Made by a program: the position numbers and the translations under genes
DNA from: Rhodoferax sp.
GTDB taxonomy: Bacteria; Pseudomonadota; Gammaproteobacteria; Burkholderiales; Burkholderiaceae_C
Assembly (NCBI GenBank): GCA_018061265.1
Contig: JAGOUM010000038.1
Coordinates: 1 to 32,014, forward strand
DNA: 32,014 nucleotides
Direction: 5' to 3'
The notes under the pieces: model-generated
Told to the model about the DNA's origin: nothing
Seen by the model: only the letters and a program-made list of their open reading frames with translations
Database searches by the model: none
In this document: positions 6,220-15,060 of the stretch, in pieces
How the letters are laid out: every line of letters begins with the position of its first letter
How positions within the stretch are numbered: position 1 is the first letter of the stretch

Positions 6220-8550
6220 ATGACCTTGAAGAAAAGCCTGATTTCGATCGCCGTGAGTGTGCTGCTTGGCAGCAGTCTGATTGGCTGTGGTGGCAGCGAC
6301 GATGATGTGGTGGTGCCAGAAGTCTCGCAGCCCAACCCGGGCAAGTTCTTCAATCGGGTGTCGACCTTTGCAGTGTGCAACCAGGTCGGTGCCTCGTGTG
6401 AGTCGGCTGACACCACCGCCGCAGAAATTGTGGCGGCCAGCACCGACGGCATGACGCTGATTTACAGCAACAGCCCCAAGGGTGAAGTCGGTTTTGTTGA
6501 CATCTCCGATGTCAAGAATCCCAAGGGACTTGGTGCGCTGGCCATGGGTGGCGAGCCCACTTCGGTTACGGTGCTGGGCACACAGGCGCTGGTGGCGGTT
6601 AACACGCGTACCGACTTTGTCACCGTCTCGGGCAAGCTGGTGGTGGTGGAAATTGCCACGCGCAAGGCAGTAGCCAGCATCACGCTGCCCGGCCAGCCTG
6701 ATTCGGTGGCAGTCAGCAAGGATGGCAAGTACATTGCGGTGGTGATCGAAAACGAGCGTGACGAGGCTGTCAACAAAGGCGCCCTGCCGCAATTGCCCGC
6801 CGGCAGCCTGGTGATTGTCGACGTGGCAGGGGCACCGAGCACCTGGAAAACCCGTATTGTCAGCCTGACGGGACTGGAAGGCATGCTGTACCCCACCGAC
6901 CCTGAGCCGGAATATGTGGACATCAACGAGGCCAACGTGGCAGCGGTCACGTTACAAGAGAACAACCATGTTGCGCTGGTGGACCTCGCCACCGGAAAGG
7001 TCACCAAGCACTTCAGCGCCGGCAGCGTGAACCTGACGCAGGTTGATACCGTCGATCAGAAGCCGCATTTGATCGAGTTGACCCAATCGCAGGTGGGCCG
7101 CCTGCGTGAGCCCGATGGTGTAACCTGGATCTCCAAGACCCAGTTTGTCACCGCCAACGAGGGTGATCTGAACGGCGGCAGCCGCAGTTTCACCGTGTTC
7201 AACACCGACGGCAGCGTGGCCTACGAGGCTGGCAACTCGGTCGAGCACTTGATGGCCCGCATTGGCCACACCAACGACAAACGCTCCGATGCCAAAGGCA
7301 ATGAGCCGGAAAACGCCGAGTTTGGCCGCTTTGACGGCACCGACTACCTGTTTGTGGCCTCCGAGCGCTCCAGCGCGTTGGTGGTCTATGACCTGAGCAA
7401 AGCCAATGCACCCGCCTACAAACAGGTGCTCCCGGCTGGTTTGGCCCCCGAGGGCGTGCTGGCGATTCCGTCTCGCAACCTGCTGATTGCCGCCAGTGAA
7501 TCAGACGACCGCTCCATCCTCAGCCGCTCATCGCTGAGCATCTACCAGTACCAGACCGCTGCCGCTGCTTACCCGACCATTCAGTCGGTAAACCGGGCTG
7601 ATGGCACACCGATTCCGTGGGCCGCGTTGTCTGGTCTGGCAGCGGCTGCCACTGGCTCGCTGGTCTATGCGGTGGATGACAGCTTCTTTGGTGCCAACCG
7701 GGTGTTCGAGATCGACACCGCAAGCGCCCCCGCCAAGTTGCAAAAAGAAATCCGCATCACCGACCCCAACGGCCAGATTGCCGCGCTCGCAGCCAAGCTG
7801 CCCGATACGGCCAGTGCCGACGCGTTTGACGATACCGACTTGAAAGCCATGGTTAATGCCGACGGCAGCGTCAACCTCGACCCTGAGGGCATTTCGGTGG
7901 CCAGCTCGGGCGGTTTTTGGGTGGCATCCGAGGGCAGTGGCACGGTGGGTGATGCCGCCTACCCGGTCAAGACGGCCAACCTGATCTTCAAGCTCGGTGC
8001 CAGCGGTGTCATCGAGGACATCGTTCAACTGCCCGCAGAGGTCAATGGCAAACAAGTGCGCTTTGGTTTTGAAGGGGTGGCTGAAGCCGACGGTAAATTG
8101 GTCGTGGCGTTCCAGCGCGCCTGGAAGGGTGAGACCAAGCCGCGCATCGGCGTGTATGACCTGGTGGCCAAAACCTGGCAATTCATGTTCTACCCGCTCG
8201 ATGCCGTCAGCTCACCCAACGGCGGCTGGGTGGGTTTGTCAGACATCACGGCGCTGGGCAGCGGCAAATTCATGCTGGTCGAGCGCGACAACCAGGGCGG
8301 GCCAGACGCGCGCATCAAGCGCCTGTACAGCATCGACCTGACCGGAGTGGCCGACGGTGCCACACTGGCCAAGACGCTGATGCGTGATTTGCTCAGTGAC
8401 CTGAAGGCCCCAGGCGGCTCGGTGCCCGAGAAAATTGAAGGGGCAGCCCGCCTGGCCAATGGCAATGTGCTGATCGTCAACGACAACGATGGGGTCGATG
8501 ACAACAGTGGCGAGGTGCAGCTGCTCAATCTGGGCAAACTGGCCAACTGA
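6220..8550 (+). CDS. phytase/esterase-like beta-propeller lipoprotein
   Basis: About 776 residues with a lipoprotein signal peptide (KKSLISIAVSVLLGSSLIGC, lipobox LIGC) and an acidic stretch GGSDDD after the Cys. The N-terminal half is a beta-propeller of repeated VxVS.DGKYIAV-like strands. The C-terminal half (about 400-770) resembles the esterase-like domain of the phytase family (PF13449), with LDPEGISVASSGGFWVASEG, FGFEGVAEADGKLVVAFQ and KIEGAARLANGNVLIVNDND. It probably acts outside the inner membrane on phosphate esters; the substrate is not deducible. Start choice is open: GGAG at 6216-6219 abuts the ATG at 6220 but is ideally spaced for TTG at 6226, which gives the cleanest signal peptide (MKKSLIS). 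A GTG at 6214 has no ribosome binding site. Confidence 0.85.
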   Translation: MTLKKSLISIAVSVLLGSSLIGCGGSDDDVVVPEVSQPNPGKFFNRVSTFAVCNQVGASCESADTTAAEIVAASTDGMTLIYSNSPKGEVGFVDISDVKNPKGLGALAMGGEPTSVTVLGTQALVAVNTRTDFVTVSGKLVVVEIATRKAVASITLPGQPDSVAVSKDGKYIAVVIENERDEAVNKGALPQLPAGSLVIVDVAGAPSTWKTRIVSLTGLEGMLYPTDPEPEYVDINEANVAAVTLQENNHVALVDLATGKVTKHFSAGSVNLTQVDTVDQKPHLIELTQSQVGRLREPDGVTWISKTQFVTANEGDLNGGSRSFTVFNTDGSVAYEAGNSVEHLMARIGHTNDKRSDAKGNEPENAEFGRFDGTDYLFVASERSSALVVYDLSKANAPAYKQVLPAGLAPEGVLAIPSRNLLIAASESDDRSILSRSSLSIYQYQTAAAAYPTIQSVNRADGTPIPWAALSGLAAAATGSLVYAVDDSFFGANRVFEIDTASAPAKLQKEIRITDPNGQIAALAAKLPDTASADAFDDTDLKAMVNADGSVNLDPEGISVASSGGFWVASEGSGTVGDAAYPVKTANLIFKLGASGVIEDIVQLPAEVNGKQVRFGFEGVAEADGKLVVAFQRAWKGETKPRIGVYDLVAKTWQFMFYPLDAVSSPNGGWVGLSDITALGSGKFMLVERDNQGGPDARIKRLYSIDLTGVADGATLAKTLMRDLLSDLKAPGGSVPEKIEGAARLANGNVLIVNDNDGVDDNSGEVQLLNLGKLAN

Positions 8551-8794
8551 CCTTGGACAGGCGCAAGGCGCACGGCACAGTGCTGATCATTGCGCTTGTT
8601 CAATCCCGGTCATCACTTTATGAGCTACTTTATCCGTAGCTAGTGGCATTTATTCTGTATGGGCTGCAGGTCATTTCTTTATAAATATGCTGAGGTGGCG
8701 CGAGCAGACCCTGGGTTGAGCTAACAGTGAAGCATGGGCTAAAGGCTCGTTTGGCTTTGTTTGGATTGCCTTGCAAGTGGTTCATAAAATCTGC
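8551..8794. other. intergenic region with AT-rich Comamonadaceae-type repeat
   Basis: No gene seen between the phytase-like gene and the cpdB promoter. Around 8611-8690 is an AT-rich stretch with GAGCTAC, TAGCTAG and GGGCTGCAGG words, resembling the short dispersed intergenic repeats common in Comamonadaceae genomes. This is from memory and not checked against other copies. Confidence 0.35.
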
Positions 8795-8828
8795 GCTTCA
8801 CCTGACTGTCACATTGGCCTCGTACATT
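8795..8828 (+). promoter_or_regulatory. Pho box and -10 upstream of cpdB
   Basis: GCTTCAC-CTGA-CTGTCAC (8795-8812); the second half-site is perfect. Exactly 10 bases later is TACATT (8823-8828). Transcription would start near 8835, which rules out the upstream start of the open frame at 8771 and supports the GTG at 8858. Confidence 0.7.
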
Positions 8829-8857
8829 GCGCTGGCCCTTTACTATCAGGAGTTCTT

Positions 8858-10912
8858 GTGGTTCCCTTTGCCAAATTCAGATTTCCACCCCGGTCGCTCA
8901 TGACGAGTTCTCTTACCGCCGCATTCATTGCCAGCCTGGCTGCCTGCGGTGGATCAGACGGTGATGCCGCGCTGCCCGAATCAGCCACCGCCCAGTTGGC
9001 GGTTTTGGAGACCTCCGACCTGCACGCCACCGTGGTCAGCTACGACTACTTCAAGCTGGCCGAAGACAAAAGTGTGGGCCTGGAGCGCACCGCCACGCTG
9101 ATCAAGCAGGCCCGCGTTGACTTTCCCAACAACCTGTTGATCGACAACGGCGACACCATTCAGGGCAGCGCCTTGGCCGACTACCAGGCACTGGTCAGCC
9201 CGCTGGCCTGCAGCCAGAAGCTGGCCACCTACAAGGCCATGGATACCATTGGCTTTGATGCTGGCACGCTGGGCAACCACGAGTTCAATTACGGCCTGCC
9301 TTTCCTGTCGCAAGTGACCGGCACCAAGTTCAATGTCGATGGCATGGCCGCTGTGACCAGTCAACCCACCTGCACCGGCCCGGCTTTCCCGCTCGTGCTG
9401 GCCAACGTCAGCAGCAAAAAAGACGGAGCGCCGCTGTACAAGCCCTACACCATCATCAGCAAGAAGGTCAGCGCCAAAGACAAGGACGGCAAAACCATTG
9501 AGAGCACCGTCAAGGTGGCGATCATCGGCTTTGCGCCCCCGCCCATTCTGCTGTGGGACAAGCGCTGGCTTGATGGCAAGGTCGATGTGCAGGGCGTGGT
9601 CGAGGCCGCCACCAAATATGTGCCCATGGCGCGTGCCGAAGGGGCCGACATTGTGATTGCCGCCTCACACGGCGGCTGGGACACCAGTGCCTACACCGCA
9701 ACCATGGAAAACGCCAACTACCACCTGGCCAAAGTGGCTGGCATTGATGGCATTTTGATGGGCCATTCACACGCCGAATTTCCCAACGCAGCCTGCACCA
9801 CGGCCGCCTGCAGCGCCACCGGTGTAGACAAGGTGAAGGGCACCTTCCACGGCGTGCCCGCTGTCATGCCCAGTTACTGGGGCAAGGCCATCGGCGTGAT
9901 CAACTACAACCTGGTGGTGAAAAACGGCAAGTGGGCCATCGACACCAGCAAAACCGCCGTCAGCGTGCGCAAGGCCTTGCTCGATGCCGCGGCCAAAACC
10001 TATGTGGCAGTGGACCCAACCATTGCAGCGGCGATCAAGACCGAGCATGAGGCCGCCATTGCCTACGTGAAAACACCCATCGGCCAGTCAGACTTTGCGC
10101 TGTCCAGCTACTTTGCCGACATTGGTGATGTGACTGCCATCCAGGTGGTCAACGCCGCACAGGCCGACTATGTGGCCAGGTATGTGGCTGCCAACATGCC
10201 GCAGTACAAAGACCTGCCCGTGCTGTCGGTCAGCGCGCCGTTCAAGAGCGGTTTTGCCGGTGGCACCGATTTCACCGACGTGAAGCAGGGCGCGATTGCC
10301 ATCAACAACGCTGCTGATCTGTACCTGTACCCCAACACGGTGTACGCGGTGAAGGTCACGGGCGCTGGCATCAAGACCTGGCTGGAAAAGGCTGCCGAAC
10401 GGTTCAACCAGATCGACTCCACCCTGACCACGGCGCAGGCGCTGGTGTCCACCTTCCCCGGCTACAACTTTGACATGTTCACCTCGGCCGACGTGAGCTA
10501 TGAAATTGATGTGACGCAAGCCAAGGGTAGCCGCATCAAAAACCTGAACTACAAGGGGGCACCCATCAGCACCACGGCCGAGTTCATCATTGCCACCAAC
10601 AACTACCGCGCCACCAGCGGCACGCAGTTTGGCCTGACTGCTGCCAACACCATTTACGCATCGCCCGATGCCAACCGTGACGTGCTGATTGACTACATCA
10701 AAGCCCGCAAGAACCTGACGCTTGCCACCGATGGTTCGGCACGCAGCTGGCGTTTTACCAAGGTCACGACGGCCGGCCCGGTCACCTTCACCTCGGGCAG
10801 CGGCAAATTGGCAGTGGCGCAGACCGCCGGGTTCAGCAACATCAGCGTCGTCAGCGCGGATGATGGCAGTGGCAAAGGGCAGGGCGTGTACGCCATCGAT
10901 CTGTCCAAATAG
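8858..10912 (+). CDS. cpdB: CpdB-type 2',3'-cyclic-nucleotide 2'-phosphodiesterase / 3'-nucleotidase lipoprotein
   Basis: A 684-residue exported phosphoesterase that opens 2',3'-cyclic nucleotides and dephosphorylates 3'-nucleotides, releasing phosphate from RNA breakdown products. Metallophosphoesterase motifs: ETSDLHA, DNGDTIQGSALADY, LGNHEFNYG, ASHGGWD and GHSHAEFP. The C-terminal 5'-nucleotidase domain has NNAADLYLYPNT, the substrate-binding FNQIDST and the ending VYAIDLSK, very like E. coli CpdB. The GTG start at 8858 has AGGAG at 8848-8852 with 5-base spacing and lies after the Pho promoter, although the frame is open from 8771. It begins with a basic segment, then a lipobox LAAC and GGSDGD, so it is predicted to be membrane anchored, unlike soluble E. 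coli CpdB. Confidence 0.9.
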   Translation: MVPFAKFRFPPRSLMTSSLTAAFIASLAACGGSDGDAALPESATAQLAVLETSDLHATVVSYDYFKLAEDKSVGLERTATLIKQARVDFPNNLLIDNGDTIQGSALADYQALVSPLACSQKLATYKAMDTIGFDAGTLGNHEFNYGLPFLSQVTGTKFNVDGMAAVTSQPTCTGPAFPLVLANVSSKKDGAPLYKPYTIISKKVSAKDKDGKTIESTVKVAIIGFAPPPILLWDKRWLDGKVDVQGVVEAATKYVPMARAEGADIVIAASHGGWDTSAYTATMENANYHLAKVAGIDGILMGHSHAEFPNAACTTAACSATGVDKVKGTFHGVPAVMPSYWGKAIGVINYNLVVKNGKWAIDTSKTAVSVRKALLDAAAKTYVAVDPTIAAAIKTEHEAAIAYVKTPIGQSDFALSSYFADIGDVTAIQVVNAAQADYVARYVAANMPQYKDLPVLSVSAPFKSGFAGGTDFTDVKQGAIAINNAADLYLYPNTVYAVKVTGAGIKTWLEKAAERFNQIDSTLTTAQALVSTFPGYNFDMFTSADVSYEIDVTQAKGSRIKNLNYKGAPISTTAEFIIATNNYRATSGTQFGLTAANTIYASPDANRDVLIDYIKARKNLTLATDGSARSWRFTKVTTAGPVTFTSGSGKLAVAQTAGFSNISVVSADDGSGKGQGVYAIDLSK

Positions 10913-10925
10913 ACCGGTTTGATCA

Positions 10926-10965
10926 AAAAAGAGGCCCGACTGCCGACCGGCAGCGCGGGCCTTCT
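10926..10965. terminator. Rho-independent terminator after cpdB, probably bidirectional
   Basis: GGCCCG (10933-10938) and CTGCC pair with GGCAG and CGGGCC (10956-10961), giving a long stem with a small internal mismatch. The plus strand continues TTCTTCCC; the minus strand continues TCTTTTTTG, a better T-run, so it could also stop leftward transcripts from the 5'-nucleotidase gene. Confidence 0.75.
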
Positions 10966-11270
10966 TCCCGTTGGGTGATCGGAAGGTGGTTTGCCCTGCA
11001 GTGGCCTATGAAGTGCGATGTGGGTTGCCAGGTCGACTCCCCGACCTCAGTTAACGCAAATAGGCCAGATTGGTGGTCTGGTCAGGTCTAACAGCGATCT
11101 AAAGTTGATAGCAGTAAAATGTTACTGATATTGCGCTAGAACCTAATTTTGCTTCTAAATGTCCTGCAGGATCAAGTTTCGGTTGCCTGATCAATATCTG
11201 CATGGCATGGTCGGGTCAGTGCAATCGCCTGGGGAACTCTGGCCATCGCCTCTAACCCATGGGTGCGATG
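10966..11270. other. intergenic region between convergent cpdB and 5'-nucleotidase
   Basis: About 300 bp without a credible gene. It contains small hairpins, e.g. CAGTAA (near 11112) with TTACTG, and an AT-rich segment around 11090-11160. No promoter or Pho box was recognised. Confidence 0.5.
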
Positions 11271-13136
11271 TCAGGGCAGGGTGACACCCGCCGTGGTGAC
11301 GACCTTCTGATTCGAGTACTCGCTTCGGGCGGGACGTGTTATTGATCCTTTGGCCAGAACATAGTCCACAAAACTTTGCGTGTACAGCAAGTAGGTGTTG
11401 ACGTAACGTCCACTCGAATACACCGTACCCAGCGCGGTGTAGCCATCTTTGCCGCTGGCAATGAAGTCGTTGGTTACCAGCACGTAGGTCTTCAAGGGGT
11501 CAATGGCACTCCAGGCACCCGTGGTTTTGTTGCGGACTTGCACTTGGGTCAGTCGCTGGCCCTTTGATTTGCTCATGTCGACGTCCCAGCGCAGTCCGGC
11601 GGCATAGGGATATGAACCCGTGCCCCCCGACGGATTGGCGACAAAATTGTTCACCCCGTCCTCAATGGCGGCAAGAACCTCGGTGCCGGTCATCTCAAGT
11701 TCGACCAGCACGTTGGTGAACGGCAGCAAGGTGAAAGCGTTATTCATGTTCAAGCTGCCGGCAGCCAGCGGCACCCGCAAGCCGCCCGCGTTTTGCAAGG
11801 AAAAGTCAGCCCGCTTGGCGGCAAACAGGAACGCTTCTGCCACCACCTGCGCGATGTCGCTGCCTTTGGCCAGCGTATTGGCAGCCTCGCAACCGGCCAC
11901 ACCCGCACTGCGGTTGGTGCTTTCACCAGGCACACGGACCAGACACAAGGCTTCGCTCGCTGCACCGATGGGCTTGGCTTTTTCTGCGCTTACCTGGTCT
12001 GAATAGGTTTTGAGGGCGCTCAGCGCCGCGGCATCAGGCGTCAGCACTTTGACCGCTGGCTGGCTGGCAGCCAGTTTGGCTACCAGAGTGGTACGGTCAG
12101 CCTCGGCCAGGGTTTGCCAGGCACCAGCGGCGTCCTTGCGTTTGAAGCTGTCGCCTATCAGCAGTGTGGATTGCCCGGTGCAACTCGCCACTGCACCGGC
12201 CTCGTTGAACTTGACGTTCATCAGGCCGGTGGCTTTGGCGTACTCCCAGGCCTGGCCGATACAGACGGTCTCACCGGATTTGTTTTTGGTGACCGTCGGA
12301 TAGCTGCCTGAACCGCTCAGGCCAAGTGGGCTCACGTTACCCAGCAAGGTGTGTGAGTCGCCTCCAATGATCACGTCCACGTCGGTCAGCTTGGCTGCCA
12401 GCGCCTTGTCAGCCTCATAGCCCTGGTGGGTAATGGCCACAATGTGCCGCACACCCAGTGCCTTGAGTTCGTCAATGGTTTTCTGTGCCGATGTGGCCTC
12501 ATCACTGAAGACGGTGGTGTCGAGTGGCCGAGAGGAATTGACGGTTTTGCCCGCCACTGTGATGCCGATCAGGCCCACCTTCACGCCATCCACCTCCTGG
12601 ATCAGGTAAGGTTTCAACACGTTGCCCGCCAGCGGTGTGCCTGCCTTGGGTGTAATGTTGCTTGAAATCACTGGTGTTTTACACGTCGATTTGCCAAGTT
12701 CGTCAATAAAACCCTTGAATACTGCATCGCTGTCGTCAAACTCATGGTTACCTGGCGCAAAAGCGTCAAAACAGACCGTGTTCATCATCATGGCATCCGC
12801 TGCACCCTTAAAAAAGGTGTAGTACAGCGTGCCGGTAAGAGCGTCACCGGCGTGAATTTTCAGCAGGTTTTTCTGGCTGGCCAGCGACTTGAACATGGCG
12901 GTCTGGCGGGCAAAACCACCCAGCTCAACTTGCGTCGCCACGCCATCGAGCGTGAGTTCGGTGTTGGCAAAGGCATCGAGCTGTGAATGGTGGTCGTTGA
13001 TGTGGGCGACATTGAGTTCCAGCGGCTTGAACGTCGGTGCGTCATCGTCACCGCCACCACATGCGCTCAGCAGCACACCAACAGAGATTAGGAAACAGGC
13101 GCTCTTCGCGGCACGGGAGATGACGTTGAGTTTCAT
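11271..13136 (-). CDS. UshA/NadN-type 5'-nucleotidase lipoprotein
   Basis: A 621-residue bifunctional metallophosphatase/5'-nucleotidase that would release phosphate from extracellular nucleotides. N-terminal metallophosphoesterase motifs: HINDHHSQ, HAGDALTGT, PGNHEFDDSD, ITHQGYEAD and GGDSHTLLG. The C-terminal nucleotidase domain has NAGGLRVPLAAG and FTLLPFTNVLVELEMTG. The signal peptide ends in the lipobox LLSAC followed by GGGDDD. Two conserved Cys pairs in loops (e.g. TVCFD and STCKT) suggest disulfides. Convergent with cpdB and divergent from phoD. The ATG at 13136 lacks a strong ribosome binding site, but the signal peptide begins there properly. Confidence 0.9.
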   Translation of the reverse strand: MKLNVISRAAKSACFLISVGVLLSACGGGDDDAPTFKPLELNVAHINDHHSQLDAFANTELTLDGVATQVELGGFARQTAMFKSLASQKNLLKIHAGDALTGTLYYTFFKGAADAMMMNTVCFDAFAPGNHEFDDSDAVFKGFIDELGKSTCKTPVISSNITPKAGTPLAGNVLKPYLIQEVDGVKVGLIGITVAGKTVNSSRPLDTTVFSDEATSAQKTIDELKALGVRHIVAITHQGYEADKALAAKLTDVDVIIGGDSHTLLGNVSPLGLSGSGSYPTVTKNKSGETVCIGQAWEYAKATGLMNVKFNEAGAVASCTGQSTLLIGDSFKRKDAAGAWQTLAEADRTTLVAKLAASQPAVKVLTPDAAALSALKTYSDQVSAEKAKPIGAASEALCLVRVPGESTNRSAGVAGCEAANTLAKGSDIAQVVAEAFLFAAKRADFSLQNAGGLRVPLAAGSLNMNNAFTLLPFTNVLVELEMTGTEVLAAIEDGVNNFVANPSGGTGSYPYAAGLRWDVDMSKSKGQRLTQVQVRNKTTGAWSAIDPLKTYVLVTNDFIASGKDGYTALGTVYSSGRYVNTYLLYTQSFVDYVLAKGSITRPARSEYSNQKVVTTAGVTLP

Positions 13137-13186
13137 AGTGGTGAATTGAACGAGTTAAAAACAGCCGCTGACGCTAATTCGGCCAT

Positions 13187-13204
13187 ATGACGCCCGTGTG
13201 TCAC
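13187..13204 (-). promoter_or_regulatory. possible Pho box upstream of 5'-nucleotidase (leftward)
   Basis: On the minus strand GTGACAC-ACGG-GCGTCAT (13204-13187) has the right spacing with two mismatches per half-site. No good -10 hexamer lies 10 bases beyond. Confidence 0.35.
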
Positions 13205-13229
13205 AAGTGCCCTGCAAGGTGTATTGCCG

Positions 13230-13263
13230 GTTTCACGCCGCTGTCACATGCAGCGTCTACAAC
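13230..13263 (+). promoter_or_regulatory. Pho box and -10 upstream of phoD
   Basis: GTTTCAC-GCCG-CTGTCAC (13230-13247); after exactly 10 bases comes TACAAC (13258-13263). The implied transcript starts near 13270, so the ATG at 13297 must be used rather than the earlier in-frame start at 13198. Confidence 0.7.
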
Positions 13264-13296
13264 CAGACTCCTCACTTCACTTTTCAGGAATCTGGC

Positions 13297-14997
13297 ATGC
13301 AGACCCCTTCCCGTCGCAACTTTGTCATTCAACTGGCGGCATTGACCGCTGCGACCAGCACTGGCATGGTGCTGTCTGGCTGCGGCGGCGCGGACGACCC
13401 TGACCCACCTCGTTTTGACTATGGAGTGGCCAGTGGCGACCCGTTGGCTGACCGGGTAATTTTGTGGACCCATGCGCAGTTTGCGGGCTTGTCCGACGAT
13501 GTTGCGTTGACCTGGGAGGTCGCAAGTGATGCGGCATTTGCCTCGCTGATAGTGTCTGGCAACGCCCGTGCCACTGCGGCGGCGGGTCACACCGTTAAAG
13601 TCGACGCCAGCGGTCTGAGTGCCGGTAAGGACTATTGCTTCCGCTTCCGCTGGGACCAGCATAGCTCACCGGTCGGTAAAACCCGCACCTTGCCTGCGGC
13701 TGGTGCGACCAGTTTGGCGCTGGCGGTGCTGACGTGCTCCAACTATCCGGCGGGTTACTTTCACGTCTATGCCGAGGCAGCCAAGTCGGCAGCCAAATAC
13801 GCCGTGCATCTGGGCGACTTTATCTATGAATACGCGGCCGATGGCTATGCCAGTGCCGATGCTGCTGCGCTGGGCCGGGTCTCGCAACCGGCCACAGAAT
13901 GTATCAAACTTGACGATTACCGCAAGCGCTACGCCCAGTACCGCTCGGACCCTGATAGCAAGACTTTCCATGCCACGATGCCGGTGATCGCTGTCTGGGA
14001 TGACCATGAGGCTGCCAACGACAGTTTTGACAACGGGGCTGAAAACCACACCGAGGGCTCGGAGGGTCGCTTTACCGATCGTCGTGCCGCCGCCGTGCAA
14101 GCTTGGCATGAATGGCTGCCCGTGCGCGCACCAGATCCCAAAGATCTGCTCAAGATCTACCGCAGTTTTGATTTTGGCGGTCTGGTGGCCATGCACATGC
14201 TGGAAACACGGCTGATTGGTCGCGACAAACAAATCACATTCACCGATCTGCTCAATCCGGCGACTGCCGGTGCCGCCATGGCAACATTGGCCTCACCCAC
14301 GCGCAGCATGATGGGTGCTGAACAACTGGCATGGCTGCAGGGACAGTTGGCTGCTTCAAAAGCAACTTGGCAAGTGTTGGGGCAGCAGGTATTGATGGCA
14401 CGAATGGAGTTCCCGGTGAGTGTGCTGACCGCCCTCAATCCGGACAACGCCGGGGCCGATGCGGTGGCAGCCGGCCAAAAGGCGATCAATGATTACCTGA
14501 CCGCCAAAGCGACTGCGGCTCAAGCGCCAGCCTTGCTAACAGAGACCCAGAAAGCCTTGCTGAACCCTGCCATTAACCCACAACTTGGTTACAACCTGGA
14601 TGCGTGGGATGGTTACCCTGTAGAGCGCGAAATTGTGCTGGGTACAGCCAAACAGTTAGGCAAGAAACTGGTGGTGTTGGCGGGAGACACCCACAACGCC
14701 TGGGCAAGCCAGCTCACGTTGGTGAACGGTACGGTCGTAGGCTACGAGTTTGCGACCACAAGTGTGAGTTCTCCGGGCTTTGAAGAATATCTGCCAACAC
14801 TGACGCCGGACCAGTCCAAGGCGATTTTCTTGGGGGTTGTGGACGACTTGAAATATGCCGACACCTATCGAAGGGGCTTCATGCTGATGCAGTTCACTGC
14901 ATCCGAAGCCAAGGGTACTTGGCATTTCGTCAGTACCGTCAAGTCGCGCAGCTACACCGTGGATGCCAGCGCAACGCTTGCTTACTCGCCGTCATAG
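13297..14997 (+). CDS. phoD: PhoD-type alkaline phosphatase/phosphodiesterase, Tat-exported
   Basis: A 566-residue PhoD-family (PF09423) enzyme that hydrolyses phosphate mono- and diesters using Fe and Ca. Visible motifs: FDYGVASGDPLADRVILWTHA (about 31-51), the Fn3-like N-domain, LTCSNYPAGYFHVY, HLGDFIYEY, VWDDHEAAND and VLAGDTHNAW. The N-terminus MQTPSRRNFVIQLAALTA carries a twin-arginine motif (SRRNFV), and the h-region ends in LSGC, so it may be a Tat lipoprotein. Start 13297 is chosen from AGGA at 13286-13289, the Tat signal and the Pho promoter position. phoX1 follows after 63 bp with its own Pho box. Confidence 0.92.
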   Translation: MQTPSRRNFVIQLAALTAATSTGMVLSGCGGADDPDPPRFDYGVASGDPLADRVILWTHAQFAGLSDDVALTWEVASDAAFASLIVSGNARATAAAGHTVKVDASGLSAGKDYCFRFRWDQHSSPVGKTRTLPAAGATSLALAVLTCSNYPAGYFHVYAEAAKSAAKYAVHLGDFIYEYAADGYASADAAALGRVSQPATECIKLDDYRKRYAQYRSDPDSKTFHATMPVIAVWDDHEAANDSFDNGAENHTEGSEGRFTDRRAAAVQAWHEWLPVRAPDPKDLLKIYRSFDFGGLVAMHMLETRLIGRDKQITFTDLLNPATAGAAMATLASPTRSMMGAEQLAWLQGQLAASKATWQVLGQQVLMARMEFPVSVLTALNPDNAGADAVAAGQKAINDYLTAKATAAQAPALLTETQKALLNPAINPQLGYNLDAWDGYPVEREIVLGTAKQLGKKLVVLAGDTHNAWASQLTLVNGTVVGYEFATTSVSSPGFEEYLPTLTPDQSKAIFLGVVDDLKYADTYRRGFMLMQFTASEAKGTWHFVSTVKSRSYTVDASATLAYSPS

Positions 14998-15022
14998 GGT
15001 TGTCACGCGAGCCAGCCATCAT
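14989..15022 (+). promoter_or_regulatory. Pho box and -10 upstream of phoX1
   Basis: CCGTCAT-AGGG-TTGTCAC (14989-15006), one mismatch per half-site, overlapping the phoD stop codon. Exactly 10 bases later is CATCAT (15017-15022). phoX1 starts at 15061. Confidence 0.7.
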
Positions 15023-15060
15023 CCCGACATTGTTATTTTTCAACTTCAGGAGCCATTTTC

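Noticed and set aside
8771-8857. Earlier in-frame start of cpdB at 8771
   Set aside because: It would lie upstream of the Pho box and -10, and would place a non-signal sequence before the lipoprotein signal. The GTG at 8858 has a good ribosome binding site.
13198-13296. Earlier in-frame start of phoD at 13198
   Set aside because: The Pho box and -10 fall inside this stretch, and the Tat signal starts at 13297.
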